In this document: positions 12,665 to 24,700 of the stretch, in pieces | Layout of the letters: each line of letters opens with the position of its first letter | Position numbering within the stretch: the stretch's first letter is position 1 | Assembly: GCF_040954835.1 (NCBI RefSeq) | Contig: NC_090698.1 | Coordinates: 68,083,284 to 68,147,283, forward strand | Direction of reading: 5' to 3' | Source of the DNA: Lepisosteus oculatus | Lineage: Eukaryota > Chordata > Actinopteri > Semionotiformes > Lepisosteidae | DNA: 64,000 nt | Translations under genes and position numbers: made by a program | The notes under the pieces: generated by a model | Seen by the model: the letters and a program-made list of their open reading frames with translations, nothing else | What the model was told of the DNA's origin: nothing | Databases searched by the model: none

Positions 12665-14960
12665 ACTTTATAAGGATTGAGAAAATTTGTGGAGAGAGGG
12701 ACCCTCAGTTTGGACTGGTTTAATTGAAAACAGAGTGGACTGGGTCACCATATTAGTTAGAAATAAGGGCTTGGTAGCAAAACAGTACACTGAGTACTTG
12801 TGAAACACTACTACAATGTAAGTGGGACATATCTGGGGAAGGGTGTTACTTTTCTGAAGGAATGCCCCTGTAGAGGTGACCGAAATTTGAAAAGATATTT
12901 GTGTTTGGAGAGTAGAGAGTATAATTTCCTAGGTAAGGGAAGGTTAGTCGTGAGAGGGAATTTTAATCGTCTCTTGATTCCTTCCACTAATAAACGTGTT
13001 GGAGAAGAACAGATGGGATAAGTTTGCGATGGTTTAAAAAAAAATTTTGGAGGATGTTAGCTTACATGATTCCTTTAAAATGTGCAACCTTTGGGTTTAC
13101 CTGGGTAAAACACATTCAACACTTCAAGGATAGATTCGATTTTTAGTAGATTATCGGCATGTAAGGGCAGTAGTGCGATCATTATGATCTTTTTTGATTG
13201 TTTATGTTTAAGATCATGGTTTGAGGTAGGAGTTAAGATTGGAAGCGAACGCTAGAAGCTAAATAATGAGCCTTTGGAGGACAGGGTGGTGAGTAAATGT
13301 TTTAATTTATTTTAAAAAATATACGGACTGGCAGACACTGAAGGACTTTTTTGCATCACAAGCTTTACAGTAGGAGTGGGTAAAAACCAATAGGAATGCG
13401 AAGGCATGCCGAAGGAAAGGTTGCAAAAAAACTGTGTCACTGGTGTTGGAATTTATAGAAGAAATAAGAGGTGTGAAGAATGCACTGAGGAAAGGGCATG
13501 AGCAAAGAGGGTTCTCACGTGGAGAAAAGAAGAAGGGAAAAGCAACGAAGACCTTTAAGTTGAAGTAAGCTCAACTCTGTCAGTGGAGTTTTATAGGACA
13601 TGTGGGGATTTGCTGGAGCCGGATGTGGTGAGAATGTTTCAAGGAGAGCGAAAAGGAAAGTGTTTTATAATATAATTTACGACTAGGGACAGTGTCCCTA
13701 AAAAAACGAGACAAGATTTGAAAAACTTGTAGTCTGGTTTGCTTGTTGAACACAAATTTTAAGTAAGGTTTATCTTTAATAATAAAAAAAAAGGTTTTGG
13801 AGGAATAAACCTCCTTGATCAGACTGCCAGGACAGAGTAAGAGAAGCTATCTGTTTTGCAAGAGACGGAAATAGTCAGTAGGCATTAGTAAATTTAGAGT
13901 TTAAAAAAGCGTATGATCTATTCCTTCACCAGTAGATTTGTCATGTCCTGGGGAAGTGGGGGTTAGCATGGGTAGGCTGGCTGTACAATGGGAATTCTGA
14001 GCACGTTTGTGGTGAATGGGGAGCTGGCGGAGTCAGTGAGAATACATTGTTTGAATTCACTGTTTGTGTGCTGTACAGAACCTCTACTGAAAAGTTTCAG
14101 ATCAGAAATGGAAGTGGAGAACAAACAGACAAGTCCATTGCACTGCATGGACAACGTGGCATCATCCGTACTGTACTGTGGGTCATTCTCACAGAAGTGG
14201 TGATCCGGCAGAATTGGAAAGGTTTTTGAAAGAGAATTGAAACATGTAGAAAAAAATGGAAGAGTGGGAGAGATTACCCTGGTTTATTGTTTTATGTAAA
14301 AATGAGATGAGGGCATGTCAAATGGGGTTTCTAGGGTTCTTTCACAGAATGATGAACAATGTAAAAACTGCCTTTACAGTAGCTTTTGAGTTTCTGTTTT
14401 ATTTTACATTGTTAAAGTTTTTTTTTCTGTGCAGAATGGTTTAAAAGGCATGGACAGAGATTTTAATAGATTAAGGTATTACAGTAAGGTTTTTTTAGAT
14501 AAAAGAGTTAGTAGAGTATGTTCATTCAAAAGGGTTTGCAATAAGGGACAGTAGTGAGGTTTGGATGAGTGTTAACATTGGGATGTTGGTTGGTTGGTGG
14601 CGCATGACGTCCTTCAGGGCTAAGCAGTGATGTACACAAGGCGAATGGACGATGGCTATGAGGTAACACAAACTGTTCTTTGCCTTTTCCTGGAATAGCT
14701 AAGATGGTCTGGAAGAGACAGAGATATCTGTGGACTTATTCCTGTTTGGAGTGTATCCACGAGGACTGGCTGAAGAGCAGTTTGTCAAATTATGGGTGGT
14801 GCTGACAGCATATGAAATGGCACTGTGGCACATGAGGTTAATTCTGGTTAGACAAATACACTTTTTGTGATAGCCAGAATGTTACAGGGACAGTAGCAGT
14901 GAACATTAAGGAAAACTACAGTACTCTACAGGAGATTGACTTTAAACATGTCGACCAGGA
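12665..14960 (+). mobile_element. Tx1/L1-like LINE ORF2 relic (plus)
   Basis: A decayed ORF2 can be followed across frames. At about 12940-13020 a VVRGNFNRLLIPSTNKR run corresponds to the GGDFN block of AP endonuclease. It is followed by LHDSFKMCNLWVYLG and HSTLQ segments typical of that domain. At about 13880-14110 come FKKAYD (RT motif A region), HVLGKWGLAWVGWLYNG, VVNGELAESVRIH and CCTEPLLKSF, as in Tx1/L1-clade reverse transcriptases. Near 14740-14840 a PVWSVSTRTG-like C-terminal segment remains. Many stops and frameshifts make it inactive. Ends are approximate. The short ORFs at 12800-13021 and 13988-14203 are pieces of this element, not separate genes. Confidence 0.75.
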
Positions 14961-15124
14961 AAAGGTAAGAAGCTAAATTTCCAGACATTCAATAACCTTA
15001 AGTTCAAACCAGTCATTAAGTATTTGTACCAGTATATAGCTATCGTTAAAGCAATGTGTACGATAACTCTATGCAAGCGAAACCTAGTGATGGTATTACT
15101 TTTTAGTTATTATCCTTCTGATTG

Positions 15125-15200
15125 CACTGAGTTTAAATATATATATATAAATTTCTATAATATATTTAAATATAAATATCTATACTGTATATAGATTTTT
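15125..15200. repeat. AT-rich low-complexity patch
   Basis: TATATATATA followed by ATATTTAAATATAAATAT-like sequence and CTGTATATAG. It is simple AT-rich sequence. Confidence 0.6.
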
Positions 15201-15644
15201 GCGTTCTTTTTACTTTTTGGGGGGTTTAGATAACTTACCTAGTTCTGTTGCCATTAAATTTAATTGTTTTGCTGTAGGGACTTAGCAATCACTTGTATCA
15301 GCAGTTATAAGGTTATACATGGTATAACTTGGATGTGTTCATTAGGTTGTGTTAAGTTATGTTTTCTGCCTTCCTATAAAGCAACAATACATGAGAAATA
15401 TATTTCACAAAAAGTTTCTGTGTTTGATTTGTTTTCAAAATATGCATATTATTGTCCATTTGAAAGATAATACTATACGAAATTCTATGTATAATGTCAA
15501 CATGTGCAAATGTAAATTGTTTATCTGTGTACTGTTTACTCTTCTGTAGGTTTGCACTTTAATTTTAGATTTGTTTAAAACAAGAGTTTGCAGAAATTAA
15601 TGTAATGTATAACTACAGATAGAGAATTTAAATATTGTTTTGTA

Positions 15645-16035
15645 TCCTTAAGAATCCCAAAGTGCTTTCCCTCTTAGGAAAATTAGGTGGATACTGAAAG
15701 TGTGTTGTTGGGCCAGTAGTTGACATTATTTCCCTCTGTACCAGAATTTCTATTCCAATGCCCTGATATTGAATCTGTTCTTCAGGTGAGACATGAATCC
15801 AAGGTCAGGTTTACTTGGTTGTTAAAGATCCCATTTCACTTTTAGAAAGAGAAGGGGGGATAACTCCAAATTCCACTTTGTGCTGCCTAAGGTTCCTGCT
15901 CTGTTCATTTGCTGAAGGAGTTTCTAATTTTATCTCCTTAATGTGCAGTGTACTGGGGCTGCAGGCCACTTACTGTAGGTGTGTACTGCACTCAAAGTGG
16001 AGGTAGTGGCACTTTGCCTATAGTAAATTTCTTTG
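15645..16035 (+). mobile_element. Old interspersed retroelement copy (plus)
   Basis: CCCAAAGTGCTTTCCCT, CCAATGCCCTGATATTGA, TCTTCAGGTGAGACATGAAT and GTTAAAGATCCCATTTCACT appear in the order of a dispersed fish repeat I recognise (a family with 'ggtcctgactctctgtggtcattaaagatccc'-type core). A minus-strand core piece lies at 30385-30470 and a 3' end at 58100-58215. The 63-aa ORF inside it is not a gene. Confidence 0.5.
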
Positions 16036-16107
16036 GGATCATCACTTTTACACTATGTACTTTCTAATTAACTTTGTTATTGTTTACCTATTATAATACT
16101 GTACTAA

Positions 16108-16170
16108 AGAACAAGAAAGGTTACAATCATGAAGAAAATCAGAAGAGGAGGCTATCTGACCCATTACGAC
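16108..16170 (-). mobile_element. Short LINE 3'-tail fragment, minus strand
   Basis: AGAACAAGAAAGGTTACAAT and then AGAAGAGGAGGCTATCTGAC are the same reversed LINE tail as at 1968-2030. Only about 60 bases are alignable. Confidence 0.45.
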
Positions 16171-17084
16171 GTTTGAATAGAAAGTTCTGAATTTAATGCA
16201 CAGTTTTCCACAGTTCCCCAAGAGCACCATCCTCAAGAAAAAACAGAAGAATCCTCATGTACCAAGTTAATGAATGCACCTGCAAATACAGTATACAAGT
16301 GGGCTGGAAAGGAGAAAGAGAAGAAAACGCAAGTCTTCCGCTGTTGAGGCTTCTTCATGGATACCAAACTTGTTTTTTTTTATTCGCTCTGTTCTCCAGC
16401 ATTAAATTAACCTCTACTTCTTCCTGTGCAGCTAATGTTGTTCCCCAGTTAAACCTCTTCAGTGCATGCCAGTCATACAGCACTCCACTGTTACACTTCA
16501 ATGTTCCTTACATTCTAAAATCCCTAGAGCTAGATACTTGTACACTGGTGGAAAAAGAAAGCTCTCATCCTAAACTCTGATTGAACTGGCTTTTACCAGT
16601 TGTCCAAAGACAAAGAAGTCTGAATATAGATTTTTCCTTCTGTAGACAGTTAAACATAATAAATAACAGATCATTTTAAACCCAAATTACCGTATACTAA
16701 ACAAATTTAGTAAGATATTATCCCATTTGGCTTTCTTCCAAAACAACTAACATTTGTACCCATATACTGTATGCTGCTGTGCATTTCTCTGAGGCAGTTT
16801 AAGTGAGATATCTTGCTTAAGTGTACAGGAATAGTGACCCACCTAGAACATCAACCCTCCTGTTATGAGTACAGAGCTGTAATGACAGTGCCACACTGCT
16901 GCCTATTGTAATGAATGCACTTTGTAAAAGAATATGATAACAACTTTCGTTTCTGTTTCACTCATTAACTGAATGTCAATCTCAGAACAGAGTGAAAAGC
17001 CTCCATCTAATGTAGGGAGATCTCTTGCAAACTTAGCAGTTTGCAGTTCTGAGACATGATCTTTGTAGTTCTTTCCATACCTCC
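16171..17084. other. Intergenic stretch, no supported gene
   Basis: It contains a 107-codon ORF (16257-16580, +) with no recognisable domain, no start context of note and no splice support. I see nothing else. Confidence 0.4.
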
Positions 17085-17305
17085 ATCCATCTATTTTAAA
17101 CAGCTTTATCCAATACGGGGTCACTTTTCCCAGAAGTCAGTTAACCCTCCAGTATGCCTTTGAACATGGGAGGAAACTGGAGCACCTAGAGGAAGAGGAC
17201 GCCCTTGCAAACTTCAAACTTCACACAGATAACACCCGGGGGTCTGGAATTGAACTTGGGGCCCAGTTCTGCGAGGAAGCAGTGCTGACCACTATACCAC
17301 TGTGC
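17085..17305 (+). repeat. Dispersed repeat (CATCCATC...ACCACTGTGC family)
   Basis: It starts with CCATCCATCTATTTTAAACA and continues with TTTATCCAATACGGGGTCAC, AACATGGGAGGAAACTGGAG, CACACAGATAACACCCGGGG and GACCACTATACCACTGTGCT. These blocks occur in the same order in a very common repeat of fish and other vertebrates. Further copies are at 41646-41892 and 48125-48290. Confidence 0.6.
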
Positions 17306-19249
17306 TGTATCTCCAGAAGTTTTGCCTTCCAGGCCCTGGGTTCAGTTCTGGACCTCGGGTATTATCTGTGTGGAGTTTGCTATTCCAGAGTAACAAAAAA
17401 CAAAAGCCTATCAAAGTTGGTAGCAGTTGATGCTGATGAAAAATGCATGAAACAATCAATTCAGTTTCTAACTGAGGTTCTTCTATGTATTGAACAGCAC
17501 TCATTTGTCTCTAAAAATACATGACAGGAGACTGAAGAGTGGGGCAATGGTCAGATTTGTCTAGTGTTCATACTGAACCAAAGCAATAGTGGACAGAAAT
17601 GTTCCTTATCTCAGTGAGGAGTTCATGTCATTATATCTGACTATTTGCTGTTATGACAGACTATTTAAAAAAATAATCACCTCATTAGAACAAAAATAAT
17701 TGACCTCAATACGAGGGCTTTTAGAAGCTGCAAGAGGCACACAAGAGGTCAAATCCCCTTCTCGTTTGCAAGAGGCATTTTGGGAAGATAGAAATATTTG
17801 CTGAATGGGTTCATCAGTGTAAAACCTTATACAAATAATGTGCAGGTCCTACAGAAAAGTCCTGTAAAGAAACCTTTTAGTTGTCTATACAGAATTTCTG
17901 TAGATCCGTATAAGGTCATCCTTCAACAGAAAAAATGTGCCATTTTGTACCGTGTTTGAAACTAGAATGCTTTTCAAAATATTTCCAAAAACACATTTTG
18001 TAGGAACAGCTGTGACCAATGCTTTGTGTACTGTTAAAATCAACTGTAATGTGAGATGGGATTTTTTATTGGCTTAAATTAATTTTGTGAAAGACAGTTC
18101 TCACAGTTGCTAAAAAAGCAGTTCTGAATATTATCGATGTCTCTTTAATACAATAATTACAGTGTGAAATTTCCAACAGATTTTTAGTTGGCTAAGAAGA
18201 GTTTTTTCATCGCATTTGATGACAGATATGACAAATAAGTAACATGAGCATAGAGTTACTTAGAGTTGATTAAAGTTCAATCAAGTTTGTTCCTCACTTT
18301 AACTTTGCAGTTCTCTGTAGAAATATTCTGTATACTGTATACTGTACCAATCCTGGCTACCTTATTTGAAGTTATGTGATGCTTACCATTTTTGAATAAC
18401 TACCTACAGTACCTGTATGCTTGAAGAGAGAAATAGTCCAAAGAGAACTTTCTTTATTATCAGGAATAAAAAAATAAATCTATAACACCATGTGATAGTG
18501 GTGATGCAGTGTCTAAGTATTGATCTCCTGCTTGAAAGAAATTTAGCAAACATTAATTATGGATTATTTTTTATACATGATGTGTGGTACAAATTGACTG
18601 AGCTGTTGTACTGAAGTGAAGGTATTGAATGTGTTATGCTGAAAGTTTTTTTTAAATCAAACATAGACATCTTTGCCATGAATTACAGTTATGATAAAAT
18701 TGAAAAAATAATCTGCTGTATCACTATCCATTTGTACTGGACTACTCACAGATCTTTTTTGAAATGAGATAAATCTGCACATTTTAGGTCAGTCTCGAGA
18801 GATAACAGGCCTGCTGTCTCCAATTCCACATAAACCTGACTCAGGTCAGCATGTCCATATTTCACCCCCTCATGTGCTGGAAATGTTGGTAGATAGTATT
18901 ATGACAGGCAGAGCCGATTGAAATGGTCGTATGTCACTATTATCTGTGCATTGTCATTAGGCAAGAAATGTGAATATGTTCATCATCAATGAGACTAATG
19001 AAATAAATGTACAAAGATTAAATTTAGACAGTAAGACTATGGCTACTTTTCCTTTTTTATTTTTGTTAATAACTGTGAATTAACAAACATAATGGTCTAG
19101 CTGGTTTCAGAGTCAGACTCTGATAATGCTGTAACTTATGAAAATATGCTTTCTGTCTTCTTCTATAAACCTACCAGCTTACCTTCTAGAATTTCATACA
19201 GATCAAAATCCATGTAAATTATTCCCACATCATCCTGTTACTTTGACTT
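17306..19249. other. AT-rich intergenic stretch
   Basis: No exon-like or known repeat sequence was identified. A TATACTGTATACTGTACC cluster of the recurrent TACTGTA word lies near 18330-18350. Confidence 0.4.
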
Positions 19250-20065
19250 TACTGGGTCAGTGCGTTGTTACTCCGCAGCCGGTTGCTGCGCACTGCCACG
19301 GGAGAAAAGACAGACTGAGATCTAACTGCAGGACCTGGGTTTCTCCATGAAGCTTCGGAAGAGCCGAAGTGTGAGAGAAGGAAAGCTGGCTGGCAGACGC
19401 AGACGGGCTGGGAATCCGGCTGACGGACAAAAAGGACTGACGGGGAGAGCCTGGCGGCAAGCCGAGGCTCAAAGGGAAAACCCCACGAGTCGGGGGGGAC
19501 AGCAAGAGCCTGGCCAGTTGAGGCTGACAGGAAAGGTATGGCAAGCCGAGGCTGACAGGCAGGGCCTGGAGAGTCGAGGCTGACGGGGGACACACATCAC
19601 TGGATCAGTGCTGACAGCGGGTGGTAATCAGGAAGCAGAAGCCTCTAAGATCCATGGTTTCGCGAAAACAGTTTTCTCAAAGCAGGCTAGAGACTGCACT
19701 GCCCTAGGCAGCTCAATGTCAGAGCACTGAGCCAGTGAGATTTCGAAGCTTGAAAGTGGTGCCTAATTGGAGGGCTGATTGGATGATTGGGTGCCTGATT
19801 CGAAGGGAAAATGGTGAATAGACAGTGGTGAAGAGCCTCACCTGGTCCTCACAGGCTCAGGAGATATGCAGGGGTTTCCCGGGGAAACCAGAGGCTGTGA
19901 ACTGCTCCCAGCTCAGGCGAGACAATGGTGGGTTGACTTCAGGAGCCGATAAAGCAATTTTATTTTAACATGTTTGTCCTCACTCATTAATGCTGCAATC
20001 TCTGAGCCCTGAGATTGATCTAGACCGAGCTGAGACAGGCATGGGAAAGACAGACAGAAGGTACA
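19250..20065. repeat. GC-rich block with ~30-bp minisatellite and poly(A)-signal-like end
   Basis: At about 19445-19585 at least four degenerate units share the pattern GCCTGGCNAGYCGAGGCTGACAGG, roughly 27-31 bases each. The GC-rich repeats keep several frames open on both strands (19249-19595), so those ORFs are compositional artefacts. Downstream, TTTCCCGGGGAAACC is palindromic at its centre. The stretch CGATAAAGCAATTTTATTTT then CATGTTTGTCCTCACTC (about 19948-19990) resembles the polyadenylation region of an LTR or other retroelement. The sharp jump in GC against its flanks suggests an inserted element of a kind I cannot name. Confidence 0.5.
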
Positions 20066-21099
20066 GTAGGGTGAGGGAGGGCTTCTGGCAAGCTTGAAGT
20101 GATTCCTTTTCTCTATTTGGAAATTGTTTTCAGGAACCCAAAATAGCGTTTTGAATTTAATGGTACAACGTTTTTGACAGCCATCTCCACATACTATGGC
20201 TCCACATAGTATGGCTGACTAATTGATGATCATGTTCTGAGCTGGCTTCAGTTCTTGCACTTGCTCTTCTTTAGGGTGTGAAGCTACACAACATATTTCT
20301 GTTTGTTCCATTCTTGTGAACGTGTTATTATTGCCAGTAAGAGCACACATCTCAAGCACTATAAAAAAACCTTTGAGTAAGCATGCAAGTCATCAAATTG
20401 AGAAAAGATGGGAACTGTTAGAGAAATGACATTTATATATTATATCATAGAACTCTTCATATTTGGTATTTTTTTCTAAAATGATTTCTGTTTTCTGCCT
20501 TCACATCAAGGGAATCTTGATGTTTGGGAGGTGGTTTCAATCTTACCAGGTGAGCAAGTCTGTTTGGCAAGATTTTACTAGTTGGAAAATAGAGGCAGAC
20601 ACAGGGTTCAGTGTTTTTTTTTTATTTAAAAACAAATGAGTTATCAAAGATTCTTTGTGTTTGTTTTTGTAGCATTCCATATATGATATGCAACCCTCCT
20701 TGTTTCCATGTGCCTTTAAGATATGAAATGTCTTAAGTGTTTTAAGTTCCATTTAACTCTTTAAAGGTCTAGTGTCCTAGTGGACCCCAACTTGAAATCT
20801 GATGGCAGAGTTTATTATAGCTAGTGTAAGTCTACCTTTTAGTGGCAACTAACAATTATGTGCTGCTTCTGATTTCTCCTTCCTCACCAAAGCTAAAACC
20901 TCCATGAAAAACTGGGCATCAGAGACCACATTCAAAGGGAGAGCTTATACCCCAGTGTTGTTTAACACAGGCCAGAGGAGAGAGATTGCAGGCAGACAGG
21001 ATTAGGTCCTCTCAGACTGAGAGATCACAGAAGCCTAGACTGACAGAACTATCAGACACTCCATACTCTTAGGACAAATTGAATACTGAAACTGTATCA
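20066..21099. other. Intergenic stretch, nothing recognised
   Basis: Moderately AT-rich sequence with no supported exon or known repeat. Confidence 0.35.
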
Positions 21100-21140
21100 A
21101 GGAGCTCTCTCTCTAGTTTGACATCAATAAGAGAGCTCCT
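21100..21140. repeat. Perfect 11-bp inverted repeat, 19-base loop
   Basis: AGGAGCTCTCT (21100-21110) pairs exactly with AGAGAGCTCCT (21130-21140). Function unknown. Confidence 0.85.
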
Positions 21141-21733
21141 GCCATTGTACCCTTTCCATTGCTCAGTTCTCTGAAAAAGTGCTCATATACTGTAGATGTC
21201 AGAGATCCAACCTTCTAAGCAATTTGTGTCCATCAGATTTGCTCCAGTGTATTAAAAATGTCCTGCCTGTGATGATAGACCTCCAGAAAAAAAAATTAAG
21301 GCATTATCTATTGTCCATCATCATATATCCAGAGTGAAAGAAAAAAAAGCATTACATTAAATTAAACAGATATGGTAGGAACTTGGCATTGCTTGTTCTT
21401 TTGAATTCAGTAAAATTGTGGTCCTTACCCGTATTGCTAGGTAATACACCTAGTTTGGCTTGCAAGAATGTGAAGACTTGAAACAACCAGGACTGCAATT
21501 AGCAGCAGTATCTCTGCACATTTCAGACCCAAAGGTGATTTAGCTGAGAAGCTGAACTGCATAATTTCCCTTTAAGCTCAACATGGCACAATAGCTCCTC
21601 CTCAATTACCCTGCTAACAGTAGTATTAAAAGGGGATAATTTCTATAAAGCTGTTTGGAATTAATTGTCTGCAGTGTCCATCAATTTCATTTCATTATGA
21701 TACTGGGTCTGCAAGCTGGGTAACCACCAATAA

Positions 21734-21759
21734 GAATGCATGGCTAGAGCCATGCATTC
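21734..21759. repeat. Near-perfect 26-bp palindrome
   Basis: GAATGCATGGCT (21734-21745) and AGCCATGCATTC (21748-21759) are exact reverse complements around a two-base AG centre. There is no transposon signature at the flanks. Confidence 0.9.
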
Positions 21760-24700
21760 CACAGTGGAGTCTGTTATTATAAAGCTACACAGTTAAAGTC
21801 TGAAATAAAATATAAACCAATTCAATGGTATCATACTGTAAAAACCTGTAAACTGTTATGATTTAAATTCCTCTTTCAGTAAAAGAAATAGCTGGAAAAA
21901 ATGTATGCTGTTTTTACTGTGTGGAAGTAGAAACTCTCATTTAATTAAATCAGGATGTTCTATTAAAATGAGCATGTTGCAGATGCTTCATGGTACCTGA
22001 GGCATTTTATAAAATTGCATGTGTAGTGCTGTAGATCGTTTTCCTTTTTTTAAGGTGACTAGTCCATTCATCTGGTGGCTTATTGGTTATTTTAGTAATT
22101 ATCATATTTAATAATAGTCTGTTTTCATATTAGTTGTAAAATATATAGTTCACAACCAAATGAACCAATACTGTCTCCTTACACTAGAGGAATGTAAGTT
22201 GTGAATAACTCAAGCTTGTATTCAGCATTTGAACTTTAATTTTCAATTAAAGAAAAAGTGAATCTTGAATGTATAACTTTCCCAGGATAAACTGGCAGTA
22301 TGCAGAAATTTTATTTTAAGGAGAGATGTCTGTTACAGAAAAACATAAAGTTTTTAATTAAGCCTGTGCAAGAAATTAGAGTGACTGGAAAAACTCTTTG
22401 GCTTTTCCAAAAAGCTGTTTTTGTTGTAATCTGTTGTGAAAGCCCACAATAAGCAATCTGACAAGGAACAGAGGGGTCCGATTTCTCCTGAATTCCATTC
22501 AAGTTCTTTGCAGATCAACTTATGACAAAGGCAGTAGTACTGTACTTAATCTTTAAACAGCACTGGCTTAGGTGCTTATGCCAAATCAGCTCTACTGGTA
22601 CAGGTTTCTGTATGAAACTGGCAGAAACTGGATACTGTTTTTCAGCAAGATGCTTGTGCAGCATAGTTCCACATAACAAATCCTTGTTTTGTTGATACCG
22701 AATAAGCTGAGCACATGAGTTTGTACTGTGGGTGAACATTTGGTAAAAAGAACATGCAAACACCATACAAAAAAATCCTTAGGCTGAAATCTTTGCCTTT
22801 CATCAAATGACCTACTCCTCCTACAGCAACAATAATTGGCGAACGTGTTGAACCTTATAGTACTATTGACTTACCAGCGCTCTCAAATGTTGGTACACAA
22901 CTGCCAAAAAAAACCCTTGGTTTCCAGAGCTGCAGCCACGCCTGGGACAAGCCTGATACCTGTAAACCTACAGGGTTTGAGATCAATTAGTTTTTTTATA
23001 TCCTTCCTGTAATAATGCTAACGCTTCTGTGAGTAACTGTGGAGCTCACACTGTGTAAAGGGCACAAGTATACAAGGAAAAATATTAGTTATACTGTATA
23101 CGGGTTTTCCAGCTGGAAAAAGCTTAGGCCAGGTGGAAACAGGAGATTTTCAGACCAAGGCGTTAGACCGTGAGATTCGCTCCTGATCTCCAAACCTAGC
23201 GATCTGATTTAATACATCGCGGCTAGCAAACGATATTGAGGTGTATTGGTGTGAAACGGTATTTCAGCATGGATCCTTGTGTATATTTTGTTTGATTTTT
23301 GACCAGGGAGCCTGCCTGGCCTGTGGGAAACCCTGCAGAGTATATTATAAAGTGAGGCAAATTCCACTTTTCCACAATCTGTGCCAAGGCTTGGAAATGG
23401 TTATTCATCCGTGACCCCACATAACCTGGCAGCATCATCCCACAATTTTGGATAAAGAAATTCTATTGTTGGTTGTAAATGCACTTGCACATAGTTTCCA
23501 CTTGTGCTCTCATGTTTACTGTTCATTCTAAAGTAATACTGTATGCTGATTTGGCTCTGTCAGTGCCTGTAAAGATTTCCAGTACTTGTACAATTTTACA
23601 GTACTTGTCGTAGGTTTTTACAGTACTTGTTCCTTCAGCTTGTCGGTGTAGGACATTTCCTTAAGCCCTGGACTGTATCTGTTTGCTGTTCTCTGAATTG
23701 ATTTCAATGCAGTAATATCTTTGTATATTACGATTACTAAAATGTTAAACAATATTCTAAACAATGTTTTACTAGAGTACAATTTTAACATAATACCACT
23801 TGATTTCAGTATACGTTTTAACTCTAAATTCTAATATTTTTATTGCTTTCCCATATTGTCTGTAAGACAGAAATGATGTGTGAACTGTAAGCTCATTATG
23901 TACAGGTATTGTGCTAGTTTTGTTTATGTTGTTTTGTTACAATTTACTTGTAAAAAAGCTAAATCCTACAAAGAAGGTTGAATGTCTTTGACCCAAATAG
24001 GAATAGTTGTTCTATTTCATGTATTATTCTTCCACTGTGACAAATGAGGGTAAATGGATTGGGTATTAGGGCCAAAAGGTCTTTAATAATGATGTATTTA
24101 GTGCTTAAGCTGGGCCTGTTCATAAATATGTCCTGTCTTATTTAATAGAAACTGTCCCCCTGTTGCCAATGGGATGACCTTTCATCCTGTTTTTGTATTT
24201 GTCAGTCACATGATCTCCATGCTTTTCTGCTGCTGTCCTGCCATGTGTCTGTGTGACAACAAAGGCTTGGTATCATATCTGCTGTGCCAACAACACCCCG
24301 CAAACGACAATGCTAATAGAGCCCACAAAGACCACTTTAGCCAGTTTTGCTTATGCATGGATTTTTAGGCTTCTAATGCCTTCTCTTGTGGAACTTTGTT
24401 TCACTTTAGAAGAATATTTCTTCTGAACTGAAAGCTTTGGAAGGCCATAATAAGCTGAAAAAAACACATATTTTGTAAAAACAAAATTGAATTACTGTAG
24501 GCAGTAGTCCCCTATTACATGGTAATTGTTAAATTACAAAACAGAATAATGCTTTCAGTATAATTTAATAATTGATGTTGTGCAGCAGAAATTAAATCCC
24601 GCTGAAGTGCAGAACTTTGAAATACTTTATTTCAGGGCAGAGTTATGAAATAAATATTAATGAATTGTATGATTAAATAGTGACAAAGGCATTGTTACCA

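Noticed and set aside
16257..16580. 107-codon plus-strand ORF
   Set aside because: No recognisable domain or splice support. Composition is not gene-like.
19249..19595. Three overlapping long ORFs on both strands
   Set aside because: GC-rich repeats lack stop codons in several frames. No motif and no consistent frame.
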